From a virus, in the IMG/VR virus record IMGVR_UViG_3300022921_000073, positions 1-28,957 of that record: DNA of 28,957 nucleotides; one strand, written 5' to 3'. This document shows, one piece after another, positions 15,100-22,615 of the stretch. The translations under genes were made by a program, and so were the position numbers. Position 1 is the stretch's first letter. Each line of letters starts with the position of its first letter. The notes under the pieces are model-generated. The model did not search any database and had not been told where the DNA came from. It worked only from the letters and a program-made list of their open reading frames with translations.

Positions 15100-15540
15100 A
15101 TGGAACAAAATAATCCTGTAATTGAACCTGAAGTAGCCGCCGAGGCTCCTGAACAGAAAGAAAAAGAAAAGTGGGTATTCAAACCTAGACAGAATCCCAA
15201 GTGGGGAACTGTAACTCGGGAAGGGCTCACTGTGGGTCGTGGCAACAACAAAAAGGTAGTGCCACCAGACGAAGTATTCTTTCTCAGCACATTAGGTTGC
15301 ACCATGCGTGACATCGCACAATGGTTTGGTGTGCCCGAAGAAACCATGAAGTATAACTTTTATGATTATTGGGTTAAAGGACAAGAACAAACCAAACAAA
15401 GATTAAGACAAGCACAGATCAAATTAGCACTCAGTGGTAATTGTTCAATGTTGATTTGGCTAGGCAAGAACATGTTAGGACAAAGTGATCAACCTGTTAA
15501 CACAGAATCAGATCAAGTTTTACCATGGACAGACGATTAA
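15100..15540 (+). CDS. Terminase small subunit
   Basis: A 146-residue protein: acidic/Glu-rich N-terminus, a helix-turn-helix-like segment (FFLSTLGCTMRDIAQWFGVP, about residues 60-80), then the helix QAQIKLALSGNCSMLIWLGKN, characteristic of phage small-terminase proteins that recognise pac/cos DNA. It lies just upstream of the large terminase, separated only by a methyltransferase gene. No ribosome-binding site precedes the ATG, and a TATAAATA ends six bases before it, so the message may be nearly leaderless. Confidence 0.85.
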   Translation: MEQNNPVIEPEVAAEAPEQKEKEKWVFKPRQNPKWGTVTREGLTVGRGNNKKVVPPDEVFFLSTLGCTMRDIAQWFGVPEETMKYNFYDYWVKGQEQTKQRLRQAQIKLALSGNCSMLIWLGKNMLGQSDQPVNTESDQVLPWTDD

Positions 15541-15552
15541 AGGCGAACAGAT

Positions 15553-16218
15553 ATGAAGATATTAGATATTGAATTAAACGAGAACAACGGTGCACACCTA
15601 ATCACACGCAAGTATCAAACAGAATTGCTAGACCTGTTTCCAGATGAACAGTTGCGTGGATGTGAGATGGGTGTTGCCTACGGTGGCGGACTGGCCAACA
15701 TGCGTCGTATATGGGGCGATAGAACAGACACCATATGGGGGTTTGACACCTATGAGGGACATCCTGTAGAAGAAATGTTGACACGATGTGAAGCCAGTCA
15801 ACGTGCAGGTGGTAAAGCCAGCATGGCGGCTGTGTGTATGGAACATTGGTATAATCTCAAAGACCGTTATGGCGATAGATATACTGATGAACACATACAA
15901 GCAGAACTGGATGAACTAGGCTATGATACGGTTGTTCTAGTCAAAGGCCTGGTTACAGACGCTACAGATGTCAGTTTCATTGAGGACCTACACTATGCAT
16001 TCATTGACATGGACTGGCCTCAAGCACAGCGTGATGGCTATGAACTACTAAAGAATAAGATCAAACCAGGTGGATATCTTGCACTACATGACATGTGCAA
16101 GCGGGGTCATATTCCTGGCTGTTGGGAAATCTATCAAGACATCCTAGCAGAAGGTGTGTTTGAATTGGTTGAAGAAAGACCAGATCCGCAGATTGTATCA
16201 GTGTTGAGACGACTTTAA
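15553..16218 (+). CDS. SAM-dependent methyltransferase, TylF-like
   Basis: A 221-residue class I methyltransferase. SAM-binding motif I is GCEMGVAYGGGLANM (about residues 36-50), followed by IWGFDTYEGHP (motif II acidic residue), LVKGLVTDATD, then YAFIDMDWPQAQRDGYEL (about 149-166) and IKPGGYLALHDM (about 171-182). This order matches TylF/CmcI-type sugar or small-molecule O-methyltransferases rather than DNA methylases; no NPPY-type motif is present. It is inserted between the two terminase genes and shares TAATG with the large terminase start, so it is expressed with the packaging genes. Likely partner of the two glycosyltransferases; substrate unknown. Confidence 0.82.
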   Translation: MKILDIELNENNGAHLITRKYQTELLDLFPDEQLRGCEMGVAYGGGLANMRRIWGDRTDTIWGFDTYEGHPVEEMLTRCEASQRAGGKASMAAVCMEHWYNLKDRYGDRYTDEHIQAELDELGYDTVVLVKGLVTDATDVSFIEDLHYAFIDMDWPQAQRDGYELLKNKIKPGGYLALHDMCKRGHIPGCWEIYQDILAEGVFELVEERPDPQIVSVLRRL

Positions 16219-17483
16219 TGGCATTAAACACAGGACAGAAATCAGTAACAGAGTCAGGGGCAAGGTTCCGTGTGCTGTGTGCTGGTAGACGTTTTGGCAA
16301 AAGTTATCTTGCTATGCGTGAGTTGGCACGTTTCTGTAGACATCCTAATAAACACGCATATTATGTAACACCCACATATCGCATGGCACGCAATATCATG
16401 TGGGACGAAATCAAAGGTCGACTTATAGACATGAACTGGGTTACCAAGACCAATGAAAGTGATCTAACCATTCATCTCAAAAACAATAGTCGTATTTCAC
16501 TTCGAGGTGCGGACAATTTCGAAAACCTTAGGGGAATCGGACTTGATTTCTTAATTATGGATGAGTTCGCCTTTATTGATGAGCGTGCATGGACAACAGT
16601 ATTGAGACCTACCCTGTCAGATCGCAATGGATCCGCACTATTCATCACAACACCCATAGGAAAGAACTGGGCCTACGATTTATATCAGCGTGGCGAAGAT
16701 GTCAACGAACATCAATGGGAAAGTTTTAGTTATACCACTCTTCAAGGAGGCAATGTTAGCCCAGAAGAGATAGAAGCCGCTAGACACGAACTAGACGAGC
16801 GCACATTTAGACAAGAGTATGAAGCCTCATGGGAGGATGTGTCTAACAGAATATGGTATAGTTACGATAGAGGATTAAATGTTAAACCATGGGAGGAGGC
16901 AACTCCCAACACTATCTATATTGGAATGGACTTCAACATAGACCCTATGACCATGGTTGTTCTCGCAAGGAAAGACAATGTCCTACACGCCATTGATGAA
17001 ATCGTTATGTATTCTAGTAATACCCAAGAAGCAGTGGAAGAAATACATTCACGCTACCCAAAACAAAACACGTGGGTTATGCCAGACCCAGCTTCAAGAC
17101 AACGAAAGACAAGTGCAGGCGGCGCTACTGACCTCACTATCCTACAGAACGCAGGATTTGTAGTCAAAGCACCAAACAAACACAACCCAGTTAGGGACGG
17201 AATAAACGCAGTAAATAGTAAACTATGCAACAGTTTAGGCGAACAAACACTGTTTATAGATCCTAAATGTCGCAGATTAATAGAGTGCATGGAAAAGCAC
17301 ACATATAAGCCAGGAACTAGTCAACCAGATAAGGATTCAGGTTATGATCACATGAGTGATGCACTACGTTATGCCGTAGATTTCTTGTTTCCTGTGCGTA
17401 GAGACAGAGCAGAAGACACAATACCTCAAAGATGGGGACATAACATCGGAACTCATCAGCCCACACGAAGGATTACGAGATGA
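16218..17483 (+). CDS. Terminase large subunit
   Basis: A 421-residue DNA-packaging motor and nuclease. ATPase domain: Walker A AGRRFGKS (residues 22-29), Walker B FLIMDE (about 112-117) and coupling motif ITTPIGKN (about 141). Nuclease domain: IGMDFNIDP (about 235, first catalytic Asp), VMPDPASR (about 287) and GYDHMSDALRYAVDF (about 376, final Asp). All key residues are present and the length is normal for this type. It overlaps the upstream methyltransferase by one base and the portal gene by four bases (ATGA). It moves DNA into the prohead at the portal vertex. Confidence 0.97.
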   Translation: MALNTGQKSVTESGARFRVLCAGRRFGKSYLAMRELARFCRHPNKHAYYVTPTYRMARNIMWDEIKGRLIDMNWVTKTNESDLTIHLKNNSRISLRGADNFENLRGIGLDFLIMDEFAFIDERAWTTVLRPTLSDRNGSALFITTPIGKNWAYDLYQRGEDVNEHQWESFSYTTLQGGNVSPEEIEAARHELDERTFRQEYEASWEDVSNRIWYSYDRGLNVKPWEEATPNTIYIGMDFNIDPMTMVVLARKDNVLHAIDEIVMYSSNTQEAVEEIHSRYPKQNTWVMPDPASRQRKTSAGGATDLTILQNAGFVVKAPNKHNPVRDGINAVNSKLCNSLGEQTLFIDPKCRRLIECMEKHTYKPGTSQPDKDSGYDHMSDALRYAVDFLFPVRRDRAEDTIPQRWGHNIGTHQPTRRITR

Positions 17484-18964
17484 CAATTATTAGAAGTTTA
17501 GACCAAGATATCAATTCAGTTGGTAGTAGCAACCAATTGTATATGGATTACAAAGAACGTTGGAAGTTTTACCTCGAAGCGTATCTTGGTGGAGAAGAGT
17601 GGCGTAATGGTAATCACCTAACACGCTACCAATTAGAAACAGATGCAGAATATCGTGCAAGATTAAGAGAAACACCCTTAGACAACCATTGTAAATCAGT
17701 TGTTAGTGTGTATAACAGTTTCTTATTTAGAACTAGACCTGAAAGAGATTTTGGAACATTGCAAAATTTACCTGAGTTGGCAGACTTCATGGATGACGCT
17801 GACTTGGAAGGAACAAGCCTAGACAATTTCATGAAAGATGTCAGCACATGGGCAAATGTGTTTGGACACTGTTTCATAATGGTATCTAAGCCCAACATTG
17901 ATGCAATCACAAGAGCAGATGAATTACGTGGCGGCGTTCGACCTTACGTTAGTGTGCTTACACCATTGGTTGTGTTGGATTGGAGTTACGAACGCCAACC
18001 TAATGGACGTTATGTGATTGATGCTATGAAATATATAGAAGACATCAATGACGAAATTAGAACAGTTAAACAGTGGACACCAGACACAATCTACACCTGG
18101 ATCCACAATACTGAAACAGGCGAAGCGATTGACGCATTTGAAGAAGAGAACCAATTGGGACGAGTGCCAGTTGTGGTTGCTTACAATGCTAAAAGCATCG
18201 TAAGAGGCATAGGTGTTAGTGCAATTGCGGATATCAGTGATATGCAACGTGCCATATACAATGCACACTCAGAAATCACACAAAGTGTTCGCCTAGACAG
18301 CCACCCTTCAATGGTAACAACACCTGATGTGCAGGTTGGAACGGGAGCAGGTGCACTTATACACATGCCAGAAACCATGGACTCAGGACTCAAACCATAT
18401 CTATTGGAATTTTCAGGTGCAAACATTGAAAGTATCTATCGTGGTATACAACAACAGATTGATGCTATAGACAAAATGGCAAACACTGGTGCAGTTCGTG
18501 CTACTGAAAGTCGCACCATGAGTGGGGTAGCAATTGAAACAGAATTCGCCTTACTGAATGCTAAACTGTCAGAAATGGCTGACAACTTAGAGTTGGCTGA
18601 AGAACAGATGTGGCGTTTGTGGGCTGAATATCAGGACAGTGAGTGGACAGGTTATATCGACTATCCTGGTAGTTTTAATATTAGAAACACAGAAGGTGAA
18701 ATAAGACAACTCCAAATTGCAGCCAGCACTGATCCTGTTGACCCAAGAGTAAAAGCGGGTATTGACAACAAGATTATGCATTGGCTTGATTTGGATGACG
18801 ATGAAAAACAAGAACTTGAAACCTTCCAAGTGCATATAATGTATAGTCCCTCAGGACAAGCAGTATTGGCAAAGACTGAAGCAGAACATCTTGCTCTGAG
18901 CGAACTAGGTTATACACACGAATATCTTGAAGGTGGGGACACACCCACACAAGATTTGCAGTAA
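17480..18964 (+). CDS. Portal protein
   Basis: A 494-residue protein directly after the large terminase, of usual portal length. Recognisable features: N-terminal region with YMDYKERWKFYLEAYLGG, a DNHCKSVVSVYNSFLF segment, the central wing and clip strands, and a long helical part (IQQQIDAIDKMANTG, then AIETEFALLNAKLSEMADNL) typical of SPP1 gp6/DUF4055-type portals. It forms the dodecameric channel for DNA packaging and tail attachment. Coupled to the terminase by the ATGA overlap. Confidence 0.9.
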   Translation: MTIIRSLDQDINSVGSSNQLYMDYKERWKFYLEAYLGGEEWRNGNHLTRYQLETDAEYRARLRETPLDNHCKSVVSVYNSFLFRTRPERDFGTLQNLPELADFMDDADLEGTSLDNFMKDVSTWANVFGHCFIMVSKPNIDAITRADELRGGVRPYVSVLTPLVVLDWSYERQPNGRYVIDAMKYIEDINDEIRTVKQWTPDTIYTWIHNTETGEAIDAFEEENQLGRVPVVVAYNAKSIVRGIGVSAIADISDMQRAIYNAHSEITQSVRLDSHPSMVTTPDVQVGTGAGALIHMPETMDSGLKPYLLEFSGANIESIYRGIQQQIDAIDKMANTGAVRATESRTMSGVAIETEFALLNAKLSEMADNLELAEEQMWRLWAEYQDSEWTGYIDYPGSFNIRNTEGEIRQLQIAASTDPVDPRVKAGIDNKIMHWLDLDDDEKQELETFQVHIMYSPSGQAVLAKTEAEHLALSELGYTHEYLEGGDTPTQDLQ

Positions 18965-18967
18965 ATA
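18960..18967 (+). promoter_or_regulatory. TAAATA element (AGTAAATA)
   Basis: Late-promoter-like octamer overlapping the portal stop codon, 31 bases before the 16-residue Lys-rich ORF. Confidence 0.35.
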
Positions 18968-18998
18968 AAACTGCACTAACATAAAAGGAGCAAACACT

Positions 18999-19049
18999 AT
19001 GTATGGCAAGAAGAAAAAGAAGAAGACAGGCTACAAGCCTAAGCGTTAG
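18999..19049 (+). CDS. 16-residue Lys-rich peptide
   Basis: ATG 18999 to TAG 19049 encodes MYGKKKKKKTGYKPKR. An AAAAGGAG ribosome-binding site at 18983-18990, eight bases upstream, is one of the strongest in the window, and the ORF fills the gap between portal and scaffold. Tiny Lys-rich peptides beginning M(x)YGKKK occur near capsid genes of other marine phages as far as I recall. The strong positive charge suggests binding to DNA or to the acidic scaffold, but function is unknown. Confidence 0.65.
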   Translation: MYGKKKKKKTGYKPKR

Positions 19050-19059
19050 AATTATTAAC

Positions 19060-19067
19060 ACTAAATA
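19060..19067 (+). promoter_or_regulatory. TAAATA element (ACTAAATA)
   Basis: Late-promoter-like octamer 31 bases before the scaffold gene; it would drive the scaffold, capsid, connector and tail-tube genes up to the terminator at 22085-22110. Confidence 0.45.
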
Positions 19068-19098
19068 CTAAATTACTCATATAGGAGGCGATGCTACA

Positions 19099-19797
19099 AT
19101 GTCAGAAAATACATTGGCTACAGGTGAAACAGCAACTGATGCTACAGACCTACCAGAAACTGAAAATCAGGCACAGGCAATAGAAAAATCATACACACAA
19201 AAAGAAGTTGATGATATGATGGCACGTATACGTGGCAGTTTATCAAAAAAAGTTCTTAAACCGTATGAAGATCTTGGCAGTCCAGAGGAACTACGACAGT
19301 TGAAACAGGAGGCTGAAAAACGGCAAACTGAACAGCAACTTAAGCGTGGTGAGTTTGAAAAAACTTTGTCAGAGATTGTTGCCAAAAAAGATAGTGAAAT
19401 CGCAAGACGTGACTCGCAGATTAAGGAATATAAAGTAGACATGCCTTTAACCACAGCCGCCGCTCGCTACAAAGCAGTCAACGCTGAACAAGTTAAAAGT
19501 CTGTTGAAAAATAATTTACGATTAAATGATGATGGTGATGTAGAGGTGGTTAGTGCAGAAGGGACTGTGCGTTATTTAGATAGCGGCAATCCATATGGAG
19601 TTGATGATTTGGTTAAAGAATTTTTAGAAGCAAATCCTCACTTTGTTGGTGCTACACCAGCAACTACTGCCACAAGGTCAAGTCTTAACGGTGACGCTAA
19701 AAACATATTAGACCTGGATGTGTCTAAATTAGACATGAATAATCCAGAAGATCGTGCCAGATACAAAGAGTTTCGCAAGGCACGAGGACTTAGATAA
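19099..19797 (+). CDS. Capsid scaffolding protein
   Basis: A 232-residue, highly charged, mostly helical protein. The acidic N-terminus leads into a long predicted coiled coil (about residues 60-115, rich in Glu, Lys, Gln and Arg), and the C-terminus is short and basic (KEFRKARGLR), the part that usually contacts the coat. Position directly before the major capsid gene and composition fit an assembly scaffold; no protease motif is seen. AGGAGG at 19083-19088 supports the start. Function is inferred from composition and context. Confidence 0.8.
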   Translation: MSENTLATGETATDATDLPETENQAQAIEKSYTQKEVDDMMARIRGSLSKKVLKPYEDLGSPEELRQLKQEAEKRQTEQQLKRGEFEKTLSEIVAKKDSEIARRDSQIKEYKVDMPLTTAAARYKAVNAEQVKSLLKNNLRLNDDGDVEVVSAEGTVRYLDSGNPYGVDDLVKEFLEANPHFVGATPATTATRSSLNGDAKNILDLDVSKLDMNNPEDRARYKEFRKARGLR

Positions 19798-19818
19798 ACT
19801 TAATAAGGAAATATTACA

Positions 19819-20670
19819 ATGAGTTCTACAACCACAAGTTTAAATGACTTGCTACCAAGTATTGTTGCAGAAGCAACATTCGTTGCTAGTGAGCAAAGCA
19901 TTATGCGCAATCTTGTTAAAGTCTATAACGTAGGCCCACAACAAGGTAAGACAGTTACAGTTCCAGTATATCCACAGCAGACAGCATTCAGCCTAAGCGA
20001 AGGTGGAGATCTAACTGCTAACACAGTAAGCACAAGCGGTGCAACTCTAACAGTTGCTGAAGTTGGTGTTATGACATCAGTTACAGACCTAGCTCGCATC
20101 TCAAGTGCAAGCGATGTTGTTGCAGACGTTGGTCGACTATTTGGTGAAGCAATTGCACGTAAAATTGACCAAGATATCACAGCACTGTTTAGCGACTTTA
20201 CAACCAACTTGATTGGTAATGTTACAGCCGCAAGTGCAACAATTGCAGCCGCAGACATCTTCAAAGCAGTTGCTAAGTTGAAGAGTTTGGGTGTTCCAAG
20301 CACAGATTTATCATGTGTGCTACATCCACGTATTGCATACGATCTAAAAGCTGATCTAACCAACACATACCAGAATCCAACAAACGGCATCATCCAGAAT
20401 GAAGCCATGGCAACTGGCTATTTGGGATTGCTTGCAGGCGTGCCTGTGTATGAAACCAGCAACCTAGCATCACAAGTCGCAGGTGATGACTTTACTGGTG
20501 CTGTGTTCCATCGTTCAGCATTGGGTCTTGCTCTTATGCGTGACATCCAAATTGAAACACAACGTGATGCTTCATTACGTGCAGATGAAATCGTTGCAAC
20601 AGCAATGTATGGCGTAGGCACAATCTATGAAGGACACGGATGTGCATTAGGTTTTGACAGCACAGTTTAA
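19819..20670 (+). CDS. Major capsid protein (HK97 fold)
   Basis: A 283-residue coat protein. The N-terminal helix region is followed by PQQGKTVTVPVYPQQTAFSL (E-loop-like strands), a long helix (DVGRLFGEAIARKIDQDITA, the spine helix position), then VLHPRIAYDLK and YLGLLAGVPVYETSNL, and a C-terminal A-domain (AVFHRSALGLALMRDIQIET, then TAMYGVGTIYEG), the usual order in this class of HK97-fold coats. Codon use is biased to a few codons, as expected for the most expressed protein. Preceded by the scaffold and followed by connectors. Confidence 0.9.
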   Translation: MSSTTTSLNDLLPSIVAEATFVASEQSIMRNLVKVYNVGPQQGKTVTVPVYPQQTAFSLSEGGDLTANTVSTSGATLTVAEVGVMTSVTDLARISSASDVVADVGRLFGEAIARKIDQDITALFSDFTTNLIGNVTAASATIAAADIFKAVAKLKSLGVPSTDLSCVLHPRIAYDLKADLTNTYQNPTNGIIQNEAMATGYLGLLAGVPVYETSNLASQVAGDDFTGAVFHRSALGLALMRDIQIETQRDASLRADEIVATAMYGVGTIYEGHGCALGFDSTV

Positions 20671-20684
20671 TTAGGAGATAAACG

Positions 20685-21194
20685 ATGGCCTTCATAAGCA
20701 ATGGAGTAACAGTTTTAAGTTTTGCTGAATACCAGGACGCGGTAGATGCAGATCAGCGGCTGTTTGACACCAACGAAGGCCTTACAGAAGATGTGGTAGA
20801 GACGCAGTTAATCCGAGCCACATCTCGTATATTAAGTTTGTTTAGGGCAACGTCATGGTGGCGGAGTTATTATGTAAAACGTAATCCATCCGTCACTATT
20901 GACACTGTCGCAGACATTCCACCATTAGATATTAATAGGATTAAGAATCGTCAGGCAGATTTTACTGATTTATGTGTTTACTATGCATTCTATAATTACA
21001 TCTTACCTTCAGTCGCAGACTTTGGGCCGGATGACAATGCAGAAAAACAAAAAATCAGTTTTTATCAGCAGAAATATAATATCTTATTTGATGAATTGAC
21101 TGTGTCAGGTGATTGGTATGACCATGACAATGACGGAGCAGTAGAAAGCTCTGAATTTCAACCATGGCAAGTTAACCTAAAGAGAATACGATGA
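20685..21194 (+). CDS. Head-tail connector (adaptor) with EF-hand-like loop
   Basis: A 169-residue, mainly helical protein directly after the capsid gene, the usual place of the gp6/gp15-type adaptor that binds below the portal. Near the C-terminus (about residues 147-158), DHDNDGAVESSE matches the 12-residue calcium-binding EF-hand loop at positions 1, 3, 5, 6, 8 and 12. Preceded by TTAGGAG. Its end overlaps the next gene (ATGA), as expected for coupled neck proteins. Confidence 0.72.
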   Translation: MAFISNGVTVLSFAEYQDAVDADQRLFDTNEGLTEDVVETQLIRATSRILSLFRATSWWRSYYVKRNPSVTIDTVADIPPLDINRIKNRQADFTDLCVYYAFYNYILPSVADFGPDDNAEKQKISFYQQKYNILFDELTVSGDWYDHDNDGAVESSEFQPWQVNLKRIR

Positions 21195-21595
21195 GAACAC
21201 AAATACTATCAGCAATACAAGGTCTAAGTTCAACCACCCTAGGAACATACCGGGTGGCAACTGAGTTGCCTTTTGAGGCTGACGGTAACCCATTGTATTT
21301 TAAAAACCCTAAAAAAATATATGTAGATGTTGATCAATACAGCCATACCCCAAGTTTTGACTTACTTGACGGCAACGGTTGGGTTGATGAAATCATCACT
21401 GTTCGTGCATTCTTCGTAAATGATGCTAAACAACTACCTTCAAACTATGAAACACTGGTAGAAACCATTAAAGAATTAAGATTGACGTCTGGCATAACTG
21501 GAGTATTAGAAAAGTTATGTCAGGTATCAACCGAATATTCTGGGGATTTATTGGTTACAGAGTTTGAATTTAGTTTTAAAAAATACTTAAATTAA
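21191..21595 (+). CDS. Neck / tail-terminator protein
   Basis: A 134-residue alpha/beta protein (MRTQILSAIQGL helix, then strands KIYVDVDQYSHT, DEIITVRAFFVND, LLVTEFEFSFKKYL), the pattern of small tail-terminator or tail-completion proteins such as lambda gpU-like factors. It lies between the connector and the tail-tube gene, which supports the role. Overlaps the connector gene by four bases. Family assignment rests mostly on position and fold pattern. Confidence 0.62.
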   Translation: MRTQILSAIQGLSSTTLGTYRVATELPFEADGNPLYFKNPKKIYVDVDQYSHTPSFDLLDGNGWVDEIITVRAFFVNDAKQLPSNYETLVETIKELRLTSGITGVLEKLCQVSTEYSGDLLVTEFEFSFKKYLN

Positions 21596-21607
21596 AGGAA
21601 CTATAAC

Positions 21608-22066
21608 ATGCCTACTAGTTATGTAGCAGTCCAACCAGGAACAGACTTTCCAACAGTCTCTATGAGAGTGTTGAGTCCTAGTCCTATCGTTGGCAACTTG
21701 GTGGTTCCAAGTATTCAAGACCTAACTGTTAACAACAGTAACGATGTCTTTACTTGGAGTCAGTTAAATGAAGGAAGTAAATTGCAGGTTGCGACTACTT
21801 CTACAAACAGTATTACCACAACAGTTGTTGTTGAAGAAGATACATTCTTTGGAAACACCAGTGCAACAGTTGGTAGTGCTGACAAACTTGGTTTATTGGG
21901 TTTATCCAATGCAAAAACCGAGGTAGAACTTCGCACAACATTAGGAACAAAGACTTTCGTGGCAACAGCCTACGTTACAGGTCTTGCTCCAACAATTAGT
22001 GCAGACCAGCCTGTATGGACAACACCAGTGACATTCACTATATCAGGTGAATACACAACGATTTAA
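21608..22066 (+). CDS. Major tail tube protein
   Basis: A 152-residue, nearly all-beta protein (SYVAVQPGTDFPTVSMRV, TTTVVVEEDTFF, TKTFVATAYVTG, ending TFTISGEYTTI), rich in Thr, Ser and Val, as in siphovirus tail tube subunits. Position before the tail chaperones and tape measure is diagnostic. A strong terminator follows, fitting a highly expressed structural gene whose level is separated from the chaperones. AAAGGAA precedes the ATG. Confidence 0.8.
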   Translation: MPTSYVAVQPGTDFPTVSMRVLSPSPIVGNLVVPSIQDLTVNNSNDVFTWSQLNEGSKLQVATTSTNSITTTVVVEEDTFFGNTSATVGSADKLGLLGLSNAKTEVELRTTLGTKTFVATAYVTGLAPTISADQPVWTTPVTFTISGEYTTI

Positions 22067-22084
22067 AGACACAAAGTTATGAGT

Positions 22085-22110
22085 AAAACAGGGCTTAATC
22101 GCCCTGTTTT
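22085..22110 (+). terminator. Rho-independent terminator after tail tube gene
   Basis: Perfect 10-bp stem AAAACAGGGC (22085-22094) and GCCCTGTTTT (22101-22110) with a 6-base loop; the right arm ends in TTTT. The symmetrical A and T arms could work in both directions. A TAAATA element follows seven bases later and restarts transcription. Confidence 0.88.
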
Positions 22111-22116
22111 ATTATC

Positions 22117-22124
22117 AATAAATA
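22117..22124 (+). promoter_or_regulatory. TAAATA element (AATAAATA)
   Basis: 7/8 to TATAAATA, placed between the tail-tube terminator and the next gene, where a promoter is required. It would serve the tail assembly, tape-measure and tail-tip genes. Confidence 0.5.
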
Positions 22125-22142
22125 CAATTAGGAGATTTGCAG

Positions 22143-22322
22143 ATGGACGTATTAGATAAAAAGACCAATGAAGAACTGGTAGCAAGTCAGATTGGTGAGT
22201 TGGCAAAAGCCACAAACGAATTACGATGTGCCAAAGGTGATTTAGAAAAAATTCAGAACAGATTAAATTTTAGTCTTGTTCTAATGAATGAAATGATTAA
22301 AAGACAAGGAGATCAGAAATGA
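22143..22322 (+). CDS. Small helical protein upstream of tail chaperones
   Basis: A 59-residue protein with an almost continuous heptad-like helix (ASQIGELAKATNELRCAKGD, then LEKIQNRLNFSLVLMNEMIK), probably a coiled coil. The ATG at 22143, eight bases after TTAGGAG, is preferred over an upstream TTG at 22137. It overlaps the chaperone gene by four bases (ATGA). Function unknown; context suggests a tail-assembly cofactor. Confidence 0.65.
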   Translation: MDVLDKKTNEELVASQIGELAKATNELRCAKGDLEKIQNRLNFSLVLMNEMIKRQGDQK

Positions 22323-22615
22323 ATTTAGCCGAACTTAGTAAAAAACCACAATTAGTAGTGATGACTCTAGATGACGAAGAAACAGTCAAAGAGTATGGGG
22401 AACCACTTGAATTTTATACCTGGGATAGACAGCCAATGGACGTGTTCTTAAAGATGAGTGCAGTTCAGGCAGATAACCAAGGTGCTATCATAGATGTTGT
22501 TAGAGACTTGATTATGGATGAAAAAGGCAATAAGTTAATCGAAGGTGAGAATACATTGCCAAGCAAAATCCTATTGAGAGTAATGACAAAGGTAGTAGAT
22601 GGGTTGGGAAAGTAA
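22319..22615 (+). CDS. Tail assembly chaperone, lambda gpG-like (short form)
   Basis: A 98-residue protein, alpha/beta, acidic. It lies immediately upstream of the tape measure region and ends one codon after a GGGAAAG slippery heptamer, the arrangement of lambda gene G. In that family the short form coats the tape measure protein during tail assembly. Most ribosomes would stop at the TAA at 22613-22615; a minority shift to -1 and make the G-T fusion of about 188 residues. Confidence 0.82.
   Translation: MNLAELSKKPQLVVMTLDDEETVKEYGEPLEFYTWDRQPMDVFLKMSAVQADNQGAIIDVVRDLIMDEKGNKLIEGENTLPSKILLRVMTKVVDGLGK
22606..22612 (+). promoter_or_regulatory. Programmed -1 frameshift site GGGAAAG
   Basis: In the zero frame the bases read TTG GGA AAG TAA, so the heptamer is phased G GGA AAG, the X-XXY-YYZ form used for -1 slippage and the same heptamer as in lambda G-T. 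The zero frame stops directly after it. The -1 frame is open from before the site through to 22884 without a plausible start codon of its own. Confidence 0.88.
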
